Source: JAZOTK01 sp045534775
GTDB taxonomy: Bacteria > Bacillota > Clostridia > RUG12999
Reading direction: 5' to 3'
Assembly: GCA_045534775.1 (NCBI GenBank)
Contig: JAZSKI010000036.1
Span: forward strand, 1-18,110
Length of the DNA stretch: 18,110 bases
Shown in pieces: positions 5,906 through 13,501 of this stretch (the first letter of the stretch is position 1; the number at the start of each line of letters is the position of its first letter). The notes below the pieces were generated by a model. That model was given only the letters and a program-made list of their open reading frames with translations. It was not told the DNA's origin and made no database searches. A program made the translations under genes and the position numbers.

Positions 5906-8900
5906 TTATTTTATCTCGCTGTGGTACTGCTGGAGTGATTTAACCTCATCAGAGCCTGTGAGACAGTCCTTAATACCTGTTGCTGTGGCCTTTGCCGCCG
6001 CAATGGTTGTCATATAAGGAATTTTCTTTTTAACGGCAATTTTTCTGATATAGGAGTCATCCTGAGTACTTTGTTTATCGCTGGGAGTGTTGATTACCAG
6101 GTCAATTTTACCGTTGGTAAGCTCGTCTGATACGTTGGGTCTGCCTTCATAAATCTTTTTAACCTCTGTGCTTTTAATTCCGTTTTCTGTCAGCAGACGA
6201 TGAGTTCCGCCCGTTGCCACGATTTCAAAGCCCAGCTCTTCCAGCTCTTTAGCCACTTCTGTTACAAAGGCTTTGTCTTTGTCGTTGACGCTGATAAAGA
6301 CTCTGCCTTCCGTAGGAAGGACGCTCTGAGTTGCTTCCTGAGCCTTGCAGAAGGCTACACCCACTGACGGAGCAAGTCCTAAAACCTCGCCTGTAGAACG
6401 CATTTCAGGTCCCAGGAGGGGGTCAACCTCAGGTAACATATTAAAGGGCAATACCGCTTCTTTTACGCCGTGGTAGGGTATTGTTTTTCTTGTAAGGCTT
6501 GCCACAACATCTTTTTCGCCCGTAAATTCGCTCATAATAACCTGAGTTGCTACCTTTGCCATTGAAATACTGCATACCTTAGATACAAGAGGTACGGTAC
6601 GGGATGCACGGGGGTTTGCTTCAAGAACATAAACCTTGTCGTCACAAATTGCGTATTGCATATTCATAAGACCATTTACGCCCAACTCTTTAGCGATTTT
6701 TTCAGTATATTCATAAATAGTATTAACGTGTTTTTCGGGTATGTGTTTTGAAGGGATTATACAAGCCGAGTCGCCCGAATGAACGCCTGCAAGCTCGATA
6801 TGCTCCATAACCGCAGGTACAAAGGCTTCTTTACCGTTGGCAATGGCATCCGCCTCCGCTTCAATGGCGTTATTCAGAAATCTGTCAATAAGTATAGGTC
6901 TGTCGGGGGTTACGCCTACAGCCGCCGCCATATATTTTTTAAGATTTTCGTCATCATAAACCACTTCCATACCTCTGCCGCCCAGCACGTAGGAAGGACG
7001 TACCATAAGAGGATAGCCAATGGAATGGGCTATAGTGAGGGCTTCCGTTACGTTGGATGCCATTCCCGATTCGGGCATAGGCACGCCTATTCTGTCCATA
7101 ATAGCATTAAATCTGTCACGGTCCTCGGCAAGGTCAATGGTTTCGGGTGATGTGCCTAAAATTCTTGCACCTGCTTTTTCCAGCTCTGCCGCAATATTAA
7201 GAGGTGTCTGACCGCCGAACTGTGCTATAATACCGATTGGCTGTTCTTTTTCATAGATGCTCAGCACGTCTTCAACGGTGAGTGGTTCAAAGAAAAGCTT
7301 ATCTGAGGTATCGTAGTCCGTTGATACGGTTTCCGGGTTACAGTTTATCATTATGGTTTTAAAGCCCATTTCACGAAGAGCAAAAGCCGCATGAACACAG
7401 CAATAGTCGAACTCAATGCCCTGACCGATACGGTTAGGACCGCCGCCGAGTACCATTACCTTTCTGCCGCGGGGTTCTTTGTTTCCCCTGCCTTTATCGG
7501 CGGTGTTGTAGGTTGAGAAGAAATAACCTTCGTTGCCTTCAACGCCGCTGACGGGAACCATTTCCCAATCTTCCGTCAAGCCGATTTTTATACGTTTTGC
7601 ACGAACCTCACCTTCGGTGCAGGATAATAGCTTCGCCAGATATTTATCTGCAAAGCCGTCTTTCTTTGCCTGAATCAGCATTTCATCGGGCAAACTTTTC
7701 ACCGTATATTCCATAATTTTAAGCTCTGAATCTGCAAGCTCTTTCATCTGCTGAATAAACCATTTTTTGATGTTTGTCAGTTTATGAAGCTCGTCTACGG
7801 TTGCACCTTTTTTCAGGGCTTCGTACATAATGAACTGTCTTTCGCTGGTAGGTTCGTTCATCATCTGAATAAGCTCGGTTTTGGTTTTGGTTTCAAAATC
7901 CTTGGCAAAGCCCAGACCGTATCTTCCTGTTTCCAGAGAACGGATAGCTTTCTGGAAGGCTTCCTTATAGGTCTTACCGATAGACATTACCTCGCCTACC
8001 GCTTTCATCTGAGTACCCAGCTTATCCTGAGAATTTTTAAATTTATCAAATGCCCATCTTGCGAATTTTACTACCACATAATCGCCGTTGGGTGTATATT
8101 TATCAAGACTGCCGTCACGCCAGAAGGGAAGCTCGTCTAAGGTCATACCTGCCGCCAGCATTGCCGATACAAGAGCTATGGGGAAGCCTGTCGCTTTAGA
8201 TGCAAGCGCCGAGGAACGGGAGGTTCTGGGGTTAATTTCGATTATAACTATTCTATCGGTTACGGGGTCGTGTGCCATCTGTACGTTGGTACCGCCGATT
8301 ACGCCTATGCTTTCTACTATAGAATAAGCGTATTTCTGCAGTCTTTCCTGTACGTCCTGAGGAACTGTCAGCATAGGTGCGGCACAGAAGGAATCTCCCG
8401 TATGCACACCCATAGGGTCGATATTTTCTATCATACAAACTGTTACCATTTTGCCGTTGGCATCACGGACAACCTCTACCTCAAGCTCTTCCCAGCCGAT
8501 AACGGATTCTTCCACCAATACCTGACCTATCATGCTTGCGGCAACACCGCGGGAGGTTACGGTACGCAGTTCATCTACGTTATATACGATACCGCCGCCT
8601 GTACCGCCCATAGTATAAGCGGGGCGGATTACTACGGGATAGCCTAATTTTTCTGCTATTTCTTCAGCTTCTGCTACGGAATATGCAGGGAAGCTCTGAG
8701 GCATATCTATACCCAGCTTGCTCATAGTTTCTTTGAAGGCAATTCTGTCCTCGCCACGTTCAATGGCATCCAGTTGAACGCCGATTACTTCTACGCCGTA
8801 TTTATCCAAAACCCCTTCCTTTGCCAGCTCAAGGCTGAGGTTAAGACCCGACTGACCGCCCAGGTTCGGCAAAAGGGCATCGGGACGTTCTTTTTCAATA

Positions 8901-9130
8901 ATCTCGGTGAGACGTTTTACGTTAAGAGGTTCAATATATGTCACATCCGCTGTGGCCGGGTCTGTCATAATGGTCGCAGGGTTTGAATTCACAAGAACTA
9001 TCTCATAACCCATCTGTTTAAGGGCTTTACACGCCTGCGTACCCGAATAGTCAAATTCACAAGCCTGCCCGATTATGATGGGTCCTGAGCCTATAATCAT
9101 AATTTTGTTGATGTCTGTTCTTTTTGGCAT
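5906..9130 (-). CDS. carB: Carbamoyl-phosphate synthase large subunit
   Basis: 1074 residues, full family length. With the glutaminase subunit CarA it makes carbamoyl phosphate from glutamine-derived ammonia, bicarbonate and two ATP, feeding pyrimidine and arginine synthesis. Both duplicated halves are present: N-half beginning KIMIIGSGPIIIGQACEFDYS with an ATP-grasp domain (VIRPAYTMGGTGGG), and C-half beginning KVMVLGGGPNRIGQGIEFDY with a second ATP-grasp domain (MVRPSYVLGGRGMEV). The MGS-like allosteric domain (RVFISVNDKDKAFV ... VATGGTHRLL) ends the protein. AAGGA lies about 11 bases before the ATG. There is no carA next to it; the gene upstream is rpmE, across a strong hairpin, and rsmA follows directly. 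Confidence 0.98.
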   Translation of the reverse strand: MPKRTDINKIMIIGSGPIIIGQACEFDYSGTQACKALKQMGYEIVLVNSNPATIMTDPATADVTYIEPLNVKRLTEIIEKERPDALLPNLGGQSGLNLSLELAKEGVLDKYGVEVIGVQLDAIERGEDRIAFKETMSKLGIDMPQSFPAYSVAEAEEIAEKLGYPVVIRPAYTMGGTGGGIVYNVDELRTVTSRGVAASMIGQVLVEESVIGWEELEVEVVRDANGKMVTVCMIENIDPMGVHTGDSFCAAPMLTVPQDVQERLQKYAYSIVESIGVIGGTNVQMAHDPVTDRIVIIEINPRTSRSSALASKATGFPIALVSAMLAAGMTLDELPFWRDGSLDKYTPNGDYVVVKFARWAFDKFKNSQDKLGTQMKAVGEVMSIGKTYKEAFQKAIRSLETGRYGLGFAKDFETKTKTELIQMMNEPTSERQFIMYEALKKGATVDELHKLTNIKKWFIQQMKELADSELKIMEYTVKSLPDEMLIQAKKDGFADKYLAKLLSCTEGEVRAKRIKIGLTEDWEMVPVSGVEGNEGYFFSTYNTADKGRGNKEPRGRKVMVLGGGPNRIGQGIEFDYCCVHAAFALREMGFKTIMINCNPETVSTDYDTSDKLFFEPLTVEDVLSIYEKEQPIGIIAQFGGQTPLNIAAELEKAGARILGTSPETIDLAEDRDRFNAIMDRIGVPMPESGMASNVTEALTIAHSIGYPLMVRPSYVLGGRGMEVVYDDENLKKYMAAAVGVTPDRPILIDRFLNNAIEAEADAIANGKEAFVPAVMEHIELAGVHSGDSACIIPSKHIPEKHVNTIYEYTEKIAKELGVNGLMNMQYAICDDKVYVLEANPRASRTVPLVSKVCSISMAKVATQVIMSEFTGEKDVVASLTRKTIPYHGVKEAVLPFNMLPEVDPLLGPEMRSTGEVLGLAPSVGVAFCKAQEATQSVLPTEGRVFISVNDKDKAFVTEVAKELEELGFEIVATGGTHRLLTENGIKSTEVKKIYEGRPNVSDELTNGKIDLVINTPSDKQSTQDDSYIRKIAVKKKIPYMTTIAAAKATATGIKDCLTGSDEVKSLQQYHSEIK

Positions 9131-9159
9131 TTTTCTTTGTTCCTTTCTTAGATATTTTC

Positions 9160-9219
9160 AAAAAAAATGCCCGAAAATGTATACATCAAAAAAGATGTAT
9201 ACAACTTTTTCAGGCATTT
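9160..9219 (-). terminator. Long intrinsic terminator or attenuator between rpmE and carB
   Basis: On the minus strand, a long imperfect stem (outer arms 9207-9219 and 9165-9177, including AAATGCC/GGCATTT and one G-U pair; inner perfect arms 9194-9203 and 9178-9187, GATGTATACA/TGTATACATC, loop of six) is followed by eight T. It begins 8 bases after the rpmE stop. The T-run ends only about 30 bases before the carB start, which leaves little room for a separate carB promoter. Confidence 0.8.
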
Positions 9220-9227
9220 GCAGCGAA

Positions 9228-9434
9228 TTACTTTTCGCCGAGATTGAATTTTTTTCTGAATTTCTCAACACGACCGCCCGTATCAACAAGCTTCTGCTTG
9301 CCTGTAAAGAACGGATGACATTTTGAGCATATTTCTACGTGTATATCTTCTTTTGTGGAACAGGTTTCGATAACCTCGCCACAAGCACAAATTATCTTTG
9401 TGGGTTTGTAATCGGGATGTATTCCTTCTCTCAT
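9228..9434 (-). CDS. rpmE: 50S ribosomal protein L31, zinc-binding form
   Basis: 68 residues with the family opening MREGIHPDYKPTKIICACG and the C-terminal HPFFTGKQKLVDTGGRVEKF. Cys16, Cys18, Cys36 and Cys39 form the CxC...CxxC zinc site, so this is the zinc-containing form, which in Bacillus is replaced by a cysteine-free paralogue on zinc starvation. An extra Cys25 is present. AAGGAGTG lies 8-9 bases before the ATG. It is 62 bases downstream of rpsI in the same direction and is followed immediately by a strong terminator, so it probably forms the end of the rplM-rpsI transcript. Confidence 0.97.
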   Translation of the reverse strand: MREGIHPDYKPTKIICACGEVIETCSTKEDIHVEICSKCHPFFTGKQKLVDTGGRVEKFRKKFNLGEK

Positions 9435-9496
9435 TTATCTGCACTCCTTCCGGTTTGATTACACTGTTATTATTTTGTTTGACAGGAAATAAAATA

Positions 9497-9892
9497 TTAT
9501 CTCTTTGAGAACTGTGGTGCACGTCTTGCTGCTTTGAGACCGTATTTCTTTCTTTCCTTCATTCTGGGGTCACGAGTAAGGTAGCCTGCTTTTTTAAGAG
9601 GTGTACGAAGTGTTTCTTCATCTACCTGAAGAAGAGCTCTTGCAACACCGTGTCTTATAGCACCTGCCTGACCTGTGAAGCCGCCGCCTGTTACTGTACA
9701 AACAACATCAAATTTACCTAATGTATCTGTAGCTGTAAGAGGCTGTTTTACTATAGTTTTAAGAGTTTCCAATCCGAAATAATCGTCTATTGAACGGTTA
9801 TTGATTGTGATTTTACCGTTACCGGGTACAAGTCTTACTCTTGCAACGGATTTTTTTCTTCTGCCTGTTCCGTAATACTGTACTGCTGCCAT
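9497..9892 (-). CDS. rpsI: 30S ribosomal protein S9
   Basis: 131 residues. S9 sits in the head of the 30S subunit, and its C-terminal tail reaches the P-site tRNA; the conserved ending FSKR is intact. Other family signatures are YYGTGRRKKSVARVRL near the N-terminus, GGGFTGQAGAIRHGVARAL in the middle, and LTRDPRMKERKKYGLKAAR. AAGGAGGAAG lies about 7 bases before the ATG. It follows rplM by 19 bases in the near-universal rplM-rpsI pair. Confidence 0.98.
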   Translation of the reverse strand: MAAVQYYGTGRRKKSVARVRLVPGNGKITINNRSIDDYFGLETLKTIVKQPLTATDTLGKFDVVCTVTGGGFTGQAGAIRHGVARALLQVDEETLRTPLKKAGYLTRDPRMKERKKYGLKAARRAPQFSKR

Positions 9893-9911
9893 TTACTTCT
9901 TCCTCCTTCTC

Positions 9912-10349
9912 TTACTTAATATCCATTGTCCACATTTCGGGTTTCTGAGCCGCATGCTCGTGCTCACTGCCACGATAAATTCTTACACGTGTAGCCGCTT
10001 TTCTGCCCAATGTGTTATGAGGAAGCATACCTTCTACAGCAAGCTTCATTGCTTTTTCGGGGTTCTTTTCCATTAACTCCTTGTACTGAACAGCCTTCAG
10101 ACCGCCAATCCAGCCTGTGTGTCTGTAATAGTACTTATCTGTTAATTTCTTACCTGTTAATACTGCTTTTTCTGCGTTAAGAATGATTACATGGTCGCCG
10201 CAATCAACGTGCGGTGTAAATGTAGGAAGATGCTTGCCGCGTAAAATAGTAGCCGCCGCTGCTGCAACTCTACCCAAGGATTTGCCTTCAGCGTCAATTA
10301 TATACCATTTTCTGTTAAGCTCTTCAGCTTTAGCCATAAATGTTGACAT
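9912..10349 (-). CDS. rplM: 50S ribosomal protein L13
   Basis: 145 residues, typical length. L13 is an early-assembly protein of the 50S subunit. Recognised from RKWYIIDAEGKSLGRVAAAA, GDHVIILNAEKAVLTGKKLTDK, YYRHTGWIGGLK and the conserved GMLPHNTLGRKAATRVRIYRG. GGAGG is placed 8 bases upstream of the ATG at 10349. It is the first gene of the rplM-rpsI(-rpmE) operon, read from the consensus promoter at 10405-10433, with a leader of only about 50 bases. Confidence 0.98.
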   Translation of the reverse strand: MSTFMAKAEELNRKWYIIDAEGKSLGRVAAAAATILRGKHLPTFTPHVDCGDHVIILNAEKAVLTGKKLTDKYYYRHTGWIGGLKAVQYKELMEKNPEKAMKLAVEGMLPHNTLGRKAATRVRIYRGSEHEHAAQKPEMWTMDIK

Positions 10350-10404
10350 ATCGTTTACCTCCGTCTATTTTTAATTATTATTAACAAATTTTTTGACATA
10401 AACT

Positions 10405-10433
10405 ATTATACTACAAAATTTATTGTTTGTCAA
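10405..10433 (-). promoter_or_regulatory. rplM: Consensus sigma-A promoter of the rplM-rpsI operon
   Basis: On the minus strand a perfect TTGACA (10433-10428) and a perfect TATAAT (10410-10405) are separated by 17 bases. The predicted start is near 10398. Such a full-consensus promoter suits strong ribosomal protein expression. Confidence 0.93.
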
Positions 10434-10479
10434 CCCTTTTTTGAATTTTTTTAATTTATAATTGACAAACTCTTTTTTT

Positions 10480-10509
10480 CTCCCTCAAGCTCTCTCAAAC
10501 TCCTTCAAT
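10480..10509. repeat. Three 10-bp tandem repeats upstream of the rplM promoter
   Basis: On the minus strand three imperfect 10-base units (ATTGAAGGAG, TTTGAGAGAG, CTTGAGGGAG) lie head to tail, sharing TTGA-GAG. They are 47-76 bases upstream of the rplM -35 box, in otherwise T-rich DNA with no gene between rplM and the next gene upstream. Confidence 0.6.
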
Positions 10510-10583
10510 CTCAGTTTTCATTTTTATTTTTTTGTTAATTTGAATAAAAAAGGAGTATGAATTTTGTATAAAAAGAGAAATTT

Positions 10584-11966
10584 TTATTGTATTTCTTCTT
10601 TATATAAGGTTTCTGCCCGGATTACGTTTTTTTCAAAGGCTTGTGCTTCCTCTTCGCTGACGGAAGCGCCGTTTATTACATATCCGTCACCCTGTCGGCG
10701 AAGAGTTTTACAGGCCACAAGCTCGCCGTTTTTTATGGTATTAAGTGAAATATAGCTTGGGTATGAATTATTTGTTATAAGTACGTAATTTTCGCCCTCA
10801 TAGGTTGCTGCCCAGCATATCATTCCCGTTACGGCGGGTTTGAATCTGTATTTTTCGGTTACTATTCCGTTTTTTATTGTGTAGACCTGCATTTCATAAC
10901 CGCCGCTTACCAGCAATTCTTCTGTTCCGTCACTATCTACATCAAAGAGGCTGTAATATTTTTTACCAAACACCCATTTGCCTCTCAGATTAAGCTTTTC
11001 AATTTCGCTTTCACAGGAGTTCAGAAAATCCGGATAATTGGAATAGGTGATTTTTTGTGTTCCGGTATTCGCCTGAGTCTGTGAATCGGCATTTATAATC
11101 TGCACGGGTTCCCTGCCTACCTCGCCCTTGAAATAACAATCTCTGTCAATTCCCGTATAATCATACTTTGTCATAATGTCATAAAAGGTCATTGCCTTAC
11201 CGAGGTAGTTAACCTCCACCGCGTTTTCCTTTGCCGTATAAGAGCCGAAAAGGGGTTTTACCATATCAGCCGTTACCGAATCGGGGCAGTTACTGAAGAG
11301 GTTGTCCAGCCTTACGTCTACGGCAACCACATTTGCAGTTTCATCGTCAGGAGCATCATACTTAACCCTGAAGCCTTCATAGCAAAGCCTGTCATCTTCA
11401 TAAATACCCGTGCCGAATTTTCGTTCAACGTCCTTCCTTTTCATACCGTAGAGACTAAGGTATTGAGGGTTGAGGGAAAATTCCGTTGAATCGGGAAATT
11501 CATAATCACCGGAGGTATCAATGGCAATAGTTTGCTCCTCGGCGTTCCAGCCTACATAGAAATCAAATGCCGCCGCCACATCGCGGAGTTTGAAAAAGTT
11601 GTTACCTGCAATATTATAGGCAGCCAGCAAAATTTCCGCCCCGTCTTTAATAATTTTTGAATCGGAGACTATAGCCATGGGATTTTTCAGAATTTCCTGT
11701 GTTAATCCCTCATCCTCCAAATAAGCCACATCCGATGTCAGGCATATACAGCCCTGATTTTCGTCCCATTCAACATTGAACTGCGCCTTTGTTTCCTTCA
11801 GCATAACAGCAATGTCACGAAGCTTGAAGTAGTTGTTACCTTTAATATTATAGGCAATTACGTTTATGGGCTTGCCGTCAATAATCAATTTGACTCCGTC
11901 TGCCGCCGATGCACCGTAAGCAGTCATAAAAAGTACCGTTAAAAGCAAAGCCGCAATTTTTCTCAC
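10584..11966 (-). CDS. Secreted protein with two stalk (copper amine oxidase N-like) repeats and an EF-loop domain
   Basis: 460 residues. A signal peptide (MRKIAALLLTVLFMTAYGASA) is followed by two copies of a stalk-type repeat: about 36-78 (VIAYNIKGNNYFKLRDIAVM) and 113-152 (LLAAYNIAGNNFFKLRDVAA), an internal duplication common in clostridial secreted proteins. Residues 155-290 are of unknown type. The C-terminal third contains YYSLFDVDSDGTEELLVSGG (337-356), a DxDxDG calcium-loop motif of the FG-GAP/VCBS kind. The GTG at 11966 is taken as start because AAGGAGGA lies 8 bases upstream. It is 50 bases downstream of the 3D-domain gene, with a small hairpin between. A role at the cell surface or in the cell wall is likely, the ligand unknown. 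Confidence 0.85.
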   Translation of the reverse strand: MRKIAALLLTVLFMTAYGASAADGVKLIIDGKPINVIAYNIKGNNYFKLRDIAVMLKETKAQFNVEWDENQGCICLTSDVAYLEDEGLTQEILKNPMAIVSDSKIIKDGAEILLAAYNIAGNNFFKLRDVAAAFDFYVGWNAEEQTIAIDTSGDYEFPDSTEFSLNPQYLSLYGMKRKDVERKFGTGIYEDDRLCYEGFRVKYDAPDDETANVVAVDVRLDNLFSNCPDSVTADMVKPLFGSYTAKENAVEVNYLGKAMTFYDIMTKYDYTGIDRDCYFKGEVGREPVQIINADSQTQANTGTQKITYSNYPDFLNSCESEIEKLNLRGKWVFGKKYYSLFDVDSDGTEELLVSGGYEMQVYTIKNGIVTEKYRFKPAVTGMICWAATYEGENYVLITNNSYPSYISLNTIKNGELVACKTLRRQGDGYVINGASVSEEEAQAFEKNVIRAETLYKEEIQ

Positions 11967-11993
11967 AATAAATTCCTCCTTGTTATGAAATAA

Positions 11994-12011
11994 GGGTATC
12001 TTTCGATACCC
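11994..12011 (-). terminator. Short hairpin terminator after the 3D-domain gene
   Basis: On the minus strand GGGTATC and GATACCC form a 7-bp stem around a GAAA tetraloop, followed by TTATTT. It starts 5 bases after the stop of the 3D-domain gene. The T-run is poor, so read-through into the stalk-domain gene is possible. Confidence 0.7.
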
Positions 12012-12016
12012 TCATT

Positions 12017-13108
12017 TTAGTCTAAAATATAAACATTTACGTTTCTTCTTCCGAACCGCAGGGCTTCGCTTCTGCTGTCCATAAACAGGTCTATCCGGTT
12101 ACCCTTGATAGCACCGCCTTTATCTCCTGCTACTGCAAAGCCATAGTCGGGTGTTGAGTCAAGCGACTCAATATAAAGCCTCGTACCCATAGGTATTACA
12201 CGCGGGTCAACCGCTACAACGCCTCGCTGAGCTCTCATGCCGCTGGCTGTAATTCCGTAGTAAGGGTCGCCCGGATACTTACCGCAGCTTTCATAAGACA
12301 AATCGTAAGCACTTGCACGACAGGTAATTACACTGCTGTAGCTAAGCTCCTCTGCCGGAGCGGATACTGCTGCCGAGGAACGGTCAACACTGCCTCCACG
12401 GGAAGCCGCATTATAATACTGAGTACCGTATTCCTCCACGCGGTTTACGGGTTCTGCCGTAACACGCTCGCCCACAGCTTCTCTTGACTGTTCAACGCCG
12501 TCGTAATATGTGACCTTATACATAACCTCTTTACTTCCGGCTACTCCCTGAGTTATAACCTTTTTTCTTCCTCTTACCATTGAACTGTTGGGAGTAGAAA
12601 TTGTTTCAAAGGGAATTTCCTCAACCACAGGAACCATATCCGCAGTTACTTTGGTTACGATAATCTTAGTTTCCTTATTTACTACGCTATCCAAAGACGG
12701 ATTTACAATATCCATCTCGCCTAAAGCTATTCCGTTTTCTTTAAGAACCTCCGCAACGGTTGTGCTAACCGCATAGGTGGTGGATATTTGCCCGCCTACA
12801 TTTATTTCCAAAGGAAAGGCGCGCAAAATTTTAATTGCCTGATTTTTACCGATTGCAGCGCCGGAAGGCGGCGATACACGGTCATTTTCTCCTAATACTA
12901 TGCCTTGCTGTTCGATGAATTTACCGACAGAACTGCAAAAGGTTTTTACAGTGAAGCTATTGCCGTTTTCATCGGTTACGCTGACAGTTTTTACGGATAA
13001 AAGCGTAGAGGTGGTCAGTACGGTTACGGAAGCTGCTACGATAAGAGTTATACGAAGTATAACAGCTGCTGAGTTTCGCCATAGTGTCTTAAGCTTTGAA
13101 CCTAACAC
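12017..13108 (-). CDS. YabE-like cell-wall protein: two DUF348 domains, G5 domain and 3D domain
   Basis: About 363 residues. An N-terminal membrane segment (about 15-40) is followed by two DUF348 units (about 41-82 and 98-140, the second with EVLKENGIALGEMDIV), a G5 domain (about 150-225) and a C-terminal 3D domain (about 260-363). The three eponymous aspartates are visible: Asp301 (VAVDPRVIP), Asp329 (AGDKGG) and Asp340 (NRIDLF). 3D domains share the catalytic double-psi barrel of MltA-type lytic transglycosylases, so this is a probable peptidoglycan hydrolase like Bacillus YabE/YocH. The ATG at 13117 abuts AAAGGAG with no spacer; a GTG at 13108, 9 bases away, is the better start. Own promoter at 13163-13191. 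In Bacillus, yabE lies beside tatD and rsmA; here they are about 7 kb apart. Confidence 0.92.
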   Translation of the reverse strand: MLGSKLKTLWRNSAAVILRITLIVAASVTVLTTSTLLSVKTVSVTDENGNSFTVKTFCSSVGKFIEQQGIVLGENDRVSPPSGAAIGKNQAIKILRAFPLEINVGGQISTTYAVSTTVAEVLKENGIALGEMDIVNPSLDSVVNKETKIIVTKVTADMVPVVEEIPFETISTPNSSMVRGRKKVITQGVAGSKEVMYKVTYYDGVEQSREAVGERVTAEPVNRVEEYGTQYYNAASRGGSVDRSSAAVSAPAEELSYSSVITCRASAYDLSYESCGKYPGDPYYGITASGMRAQRGVVAVDPRVIPMGTRLYIESLDSTPDYGFAVAGDKGGAIKGNRIDLFMDSRSEALRFGRRNVNVYILD

Positions 13109-13133
13109 TTTACACATCTCCTTTCATTTTGTA

Positions 13134-13151
13134 TGTTACATTTCTGTAACA
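13134..13151 (-). promoter_or_regulatory. 5' leader hairpin of the 3D-domain gene
   Basis: TGTTACA (13134-13140) and TGTAACA (13145-13151) form a perfect 7-bp inverted repeat with a 4-base loop, placed at the very 5' end of the predicted transcript (start near 13156). It may stabilise the message or be an operator next to the start site; the sequence alone does not decide. Confidence 0.5.
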
Positions 13152-13162
13152 CAACAATATCA

Positions 13163-13191
13163 AGTATACCATAAAATTTACTATTTGTCAA
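13163..13191 (-). promoter_or_regulatory. Sigma-A promoter of the 3D-domain gene
   Basis: On the minus strand TTGACA (13191-13186), 17 bases, TATACT (13168-13163). The start site is predicted near 13156, about 50 bases before the gene. It is back to back with the plus-strand promoter at 13214. Confidence 0.88.
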
Positions 13192-13213
13192 ATCGTGAAG
13201 TGAAAAATGGGTA

Positions 13214-13242
13214 TTGACATATATTAAAAATAGGTGTAAAAT
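13214..13242 (+). promoter_or_regulatory. murC: Sigma-A promoter for the murC operon
   Basis: TTGACA (13214-13219), 17 bases, TAAAAT (13237-13242). Start predicted near 13249, giving a long leader of about 250 bases before murC. No better promoter was found nearer to murC. Confidence 0.75.
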
Positions 13243-13248
13243 AGTATA

Positions 13249-13501
13249 TATAGTATATTTTGTGGCGTATACTTCTAATATACCACATTATATGCCGGTT
13301 ATGTGCAATTTACATATTTTGGAAGGTCGGCAGACGAAATTTATGAAATTTTACTAAAAAGTTTGACTTTTTAGATAGAGTTATACACATTTTCGTAGAA
13401 TATTTTTTAACAAAATTCCCGATTTGTGCATAATGTAAAATTATATGCCCGTCACAGCGGGTATTCCTTGTCTAATTTTCCTATCAGAAAGGGTGTAAAA
13501 A
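13249..13501 (+). promoter_or_regulatory. Long AT-rich leader of murC with several hairpins and two DnaA-box matches
   Basis: This stretch has no gene. It holds an imperfect hairpin at 13261-13287 (TGTGG..TATA with TATA.CCACA), a perfect 9-bp stem with 3-base loop at 13354-13374 (CTAAAAAGT/ACTTTTTAG), and a short stem at 13444-13466 (GCCCG/CGGGT). Two 9-mers match the DnaA-box consensus TTATNCACA: TTATACACA at 13381-13389 (plus) and TTATGCACA at 13433-13425 (minus), facing each other across an AT-rich tract. I see no T-box, riboswitch or other known RNA family. The murC ribosome binding site AAAGGG ends the region. Confidence 0.5.

Noticed and set aside
10350..10404. L13 leader autoregulatory RNA before rplM
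   Set aside because: The predicted leader is about 50 bases, AT-rich and without a clear stem structure, so I cannot support it.
13381..13433. Chromosomal replication origin
   Set aside because: Only two boxes, and no dnaA, dnaN, rpmH or rnpA nearby; retained only as a weak observation.
13249..13501. T-box or other known riboswitch before murC
   Set aside because: No T-box AGGGTGGNACCGCG motif, no terminator with T-run before murC, and no recognisable riboswitch core.
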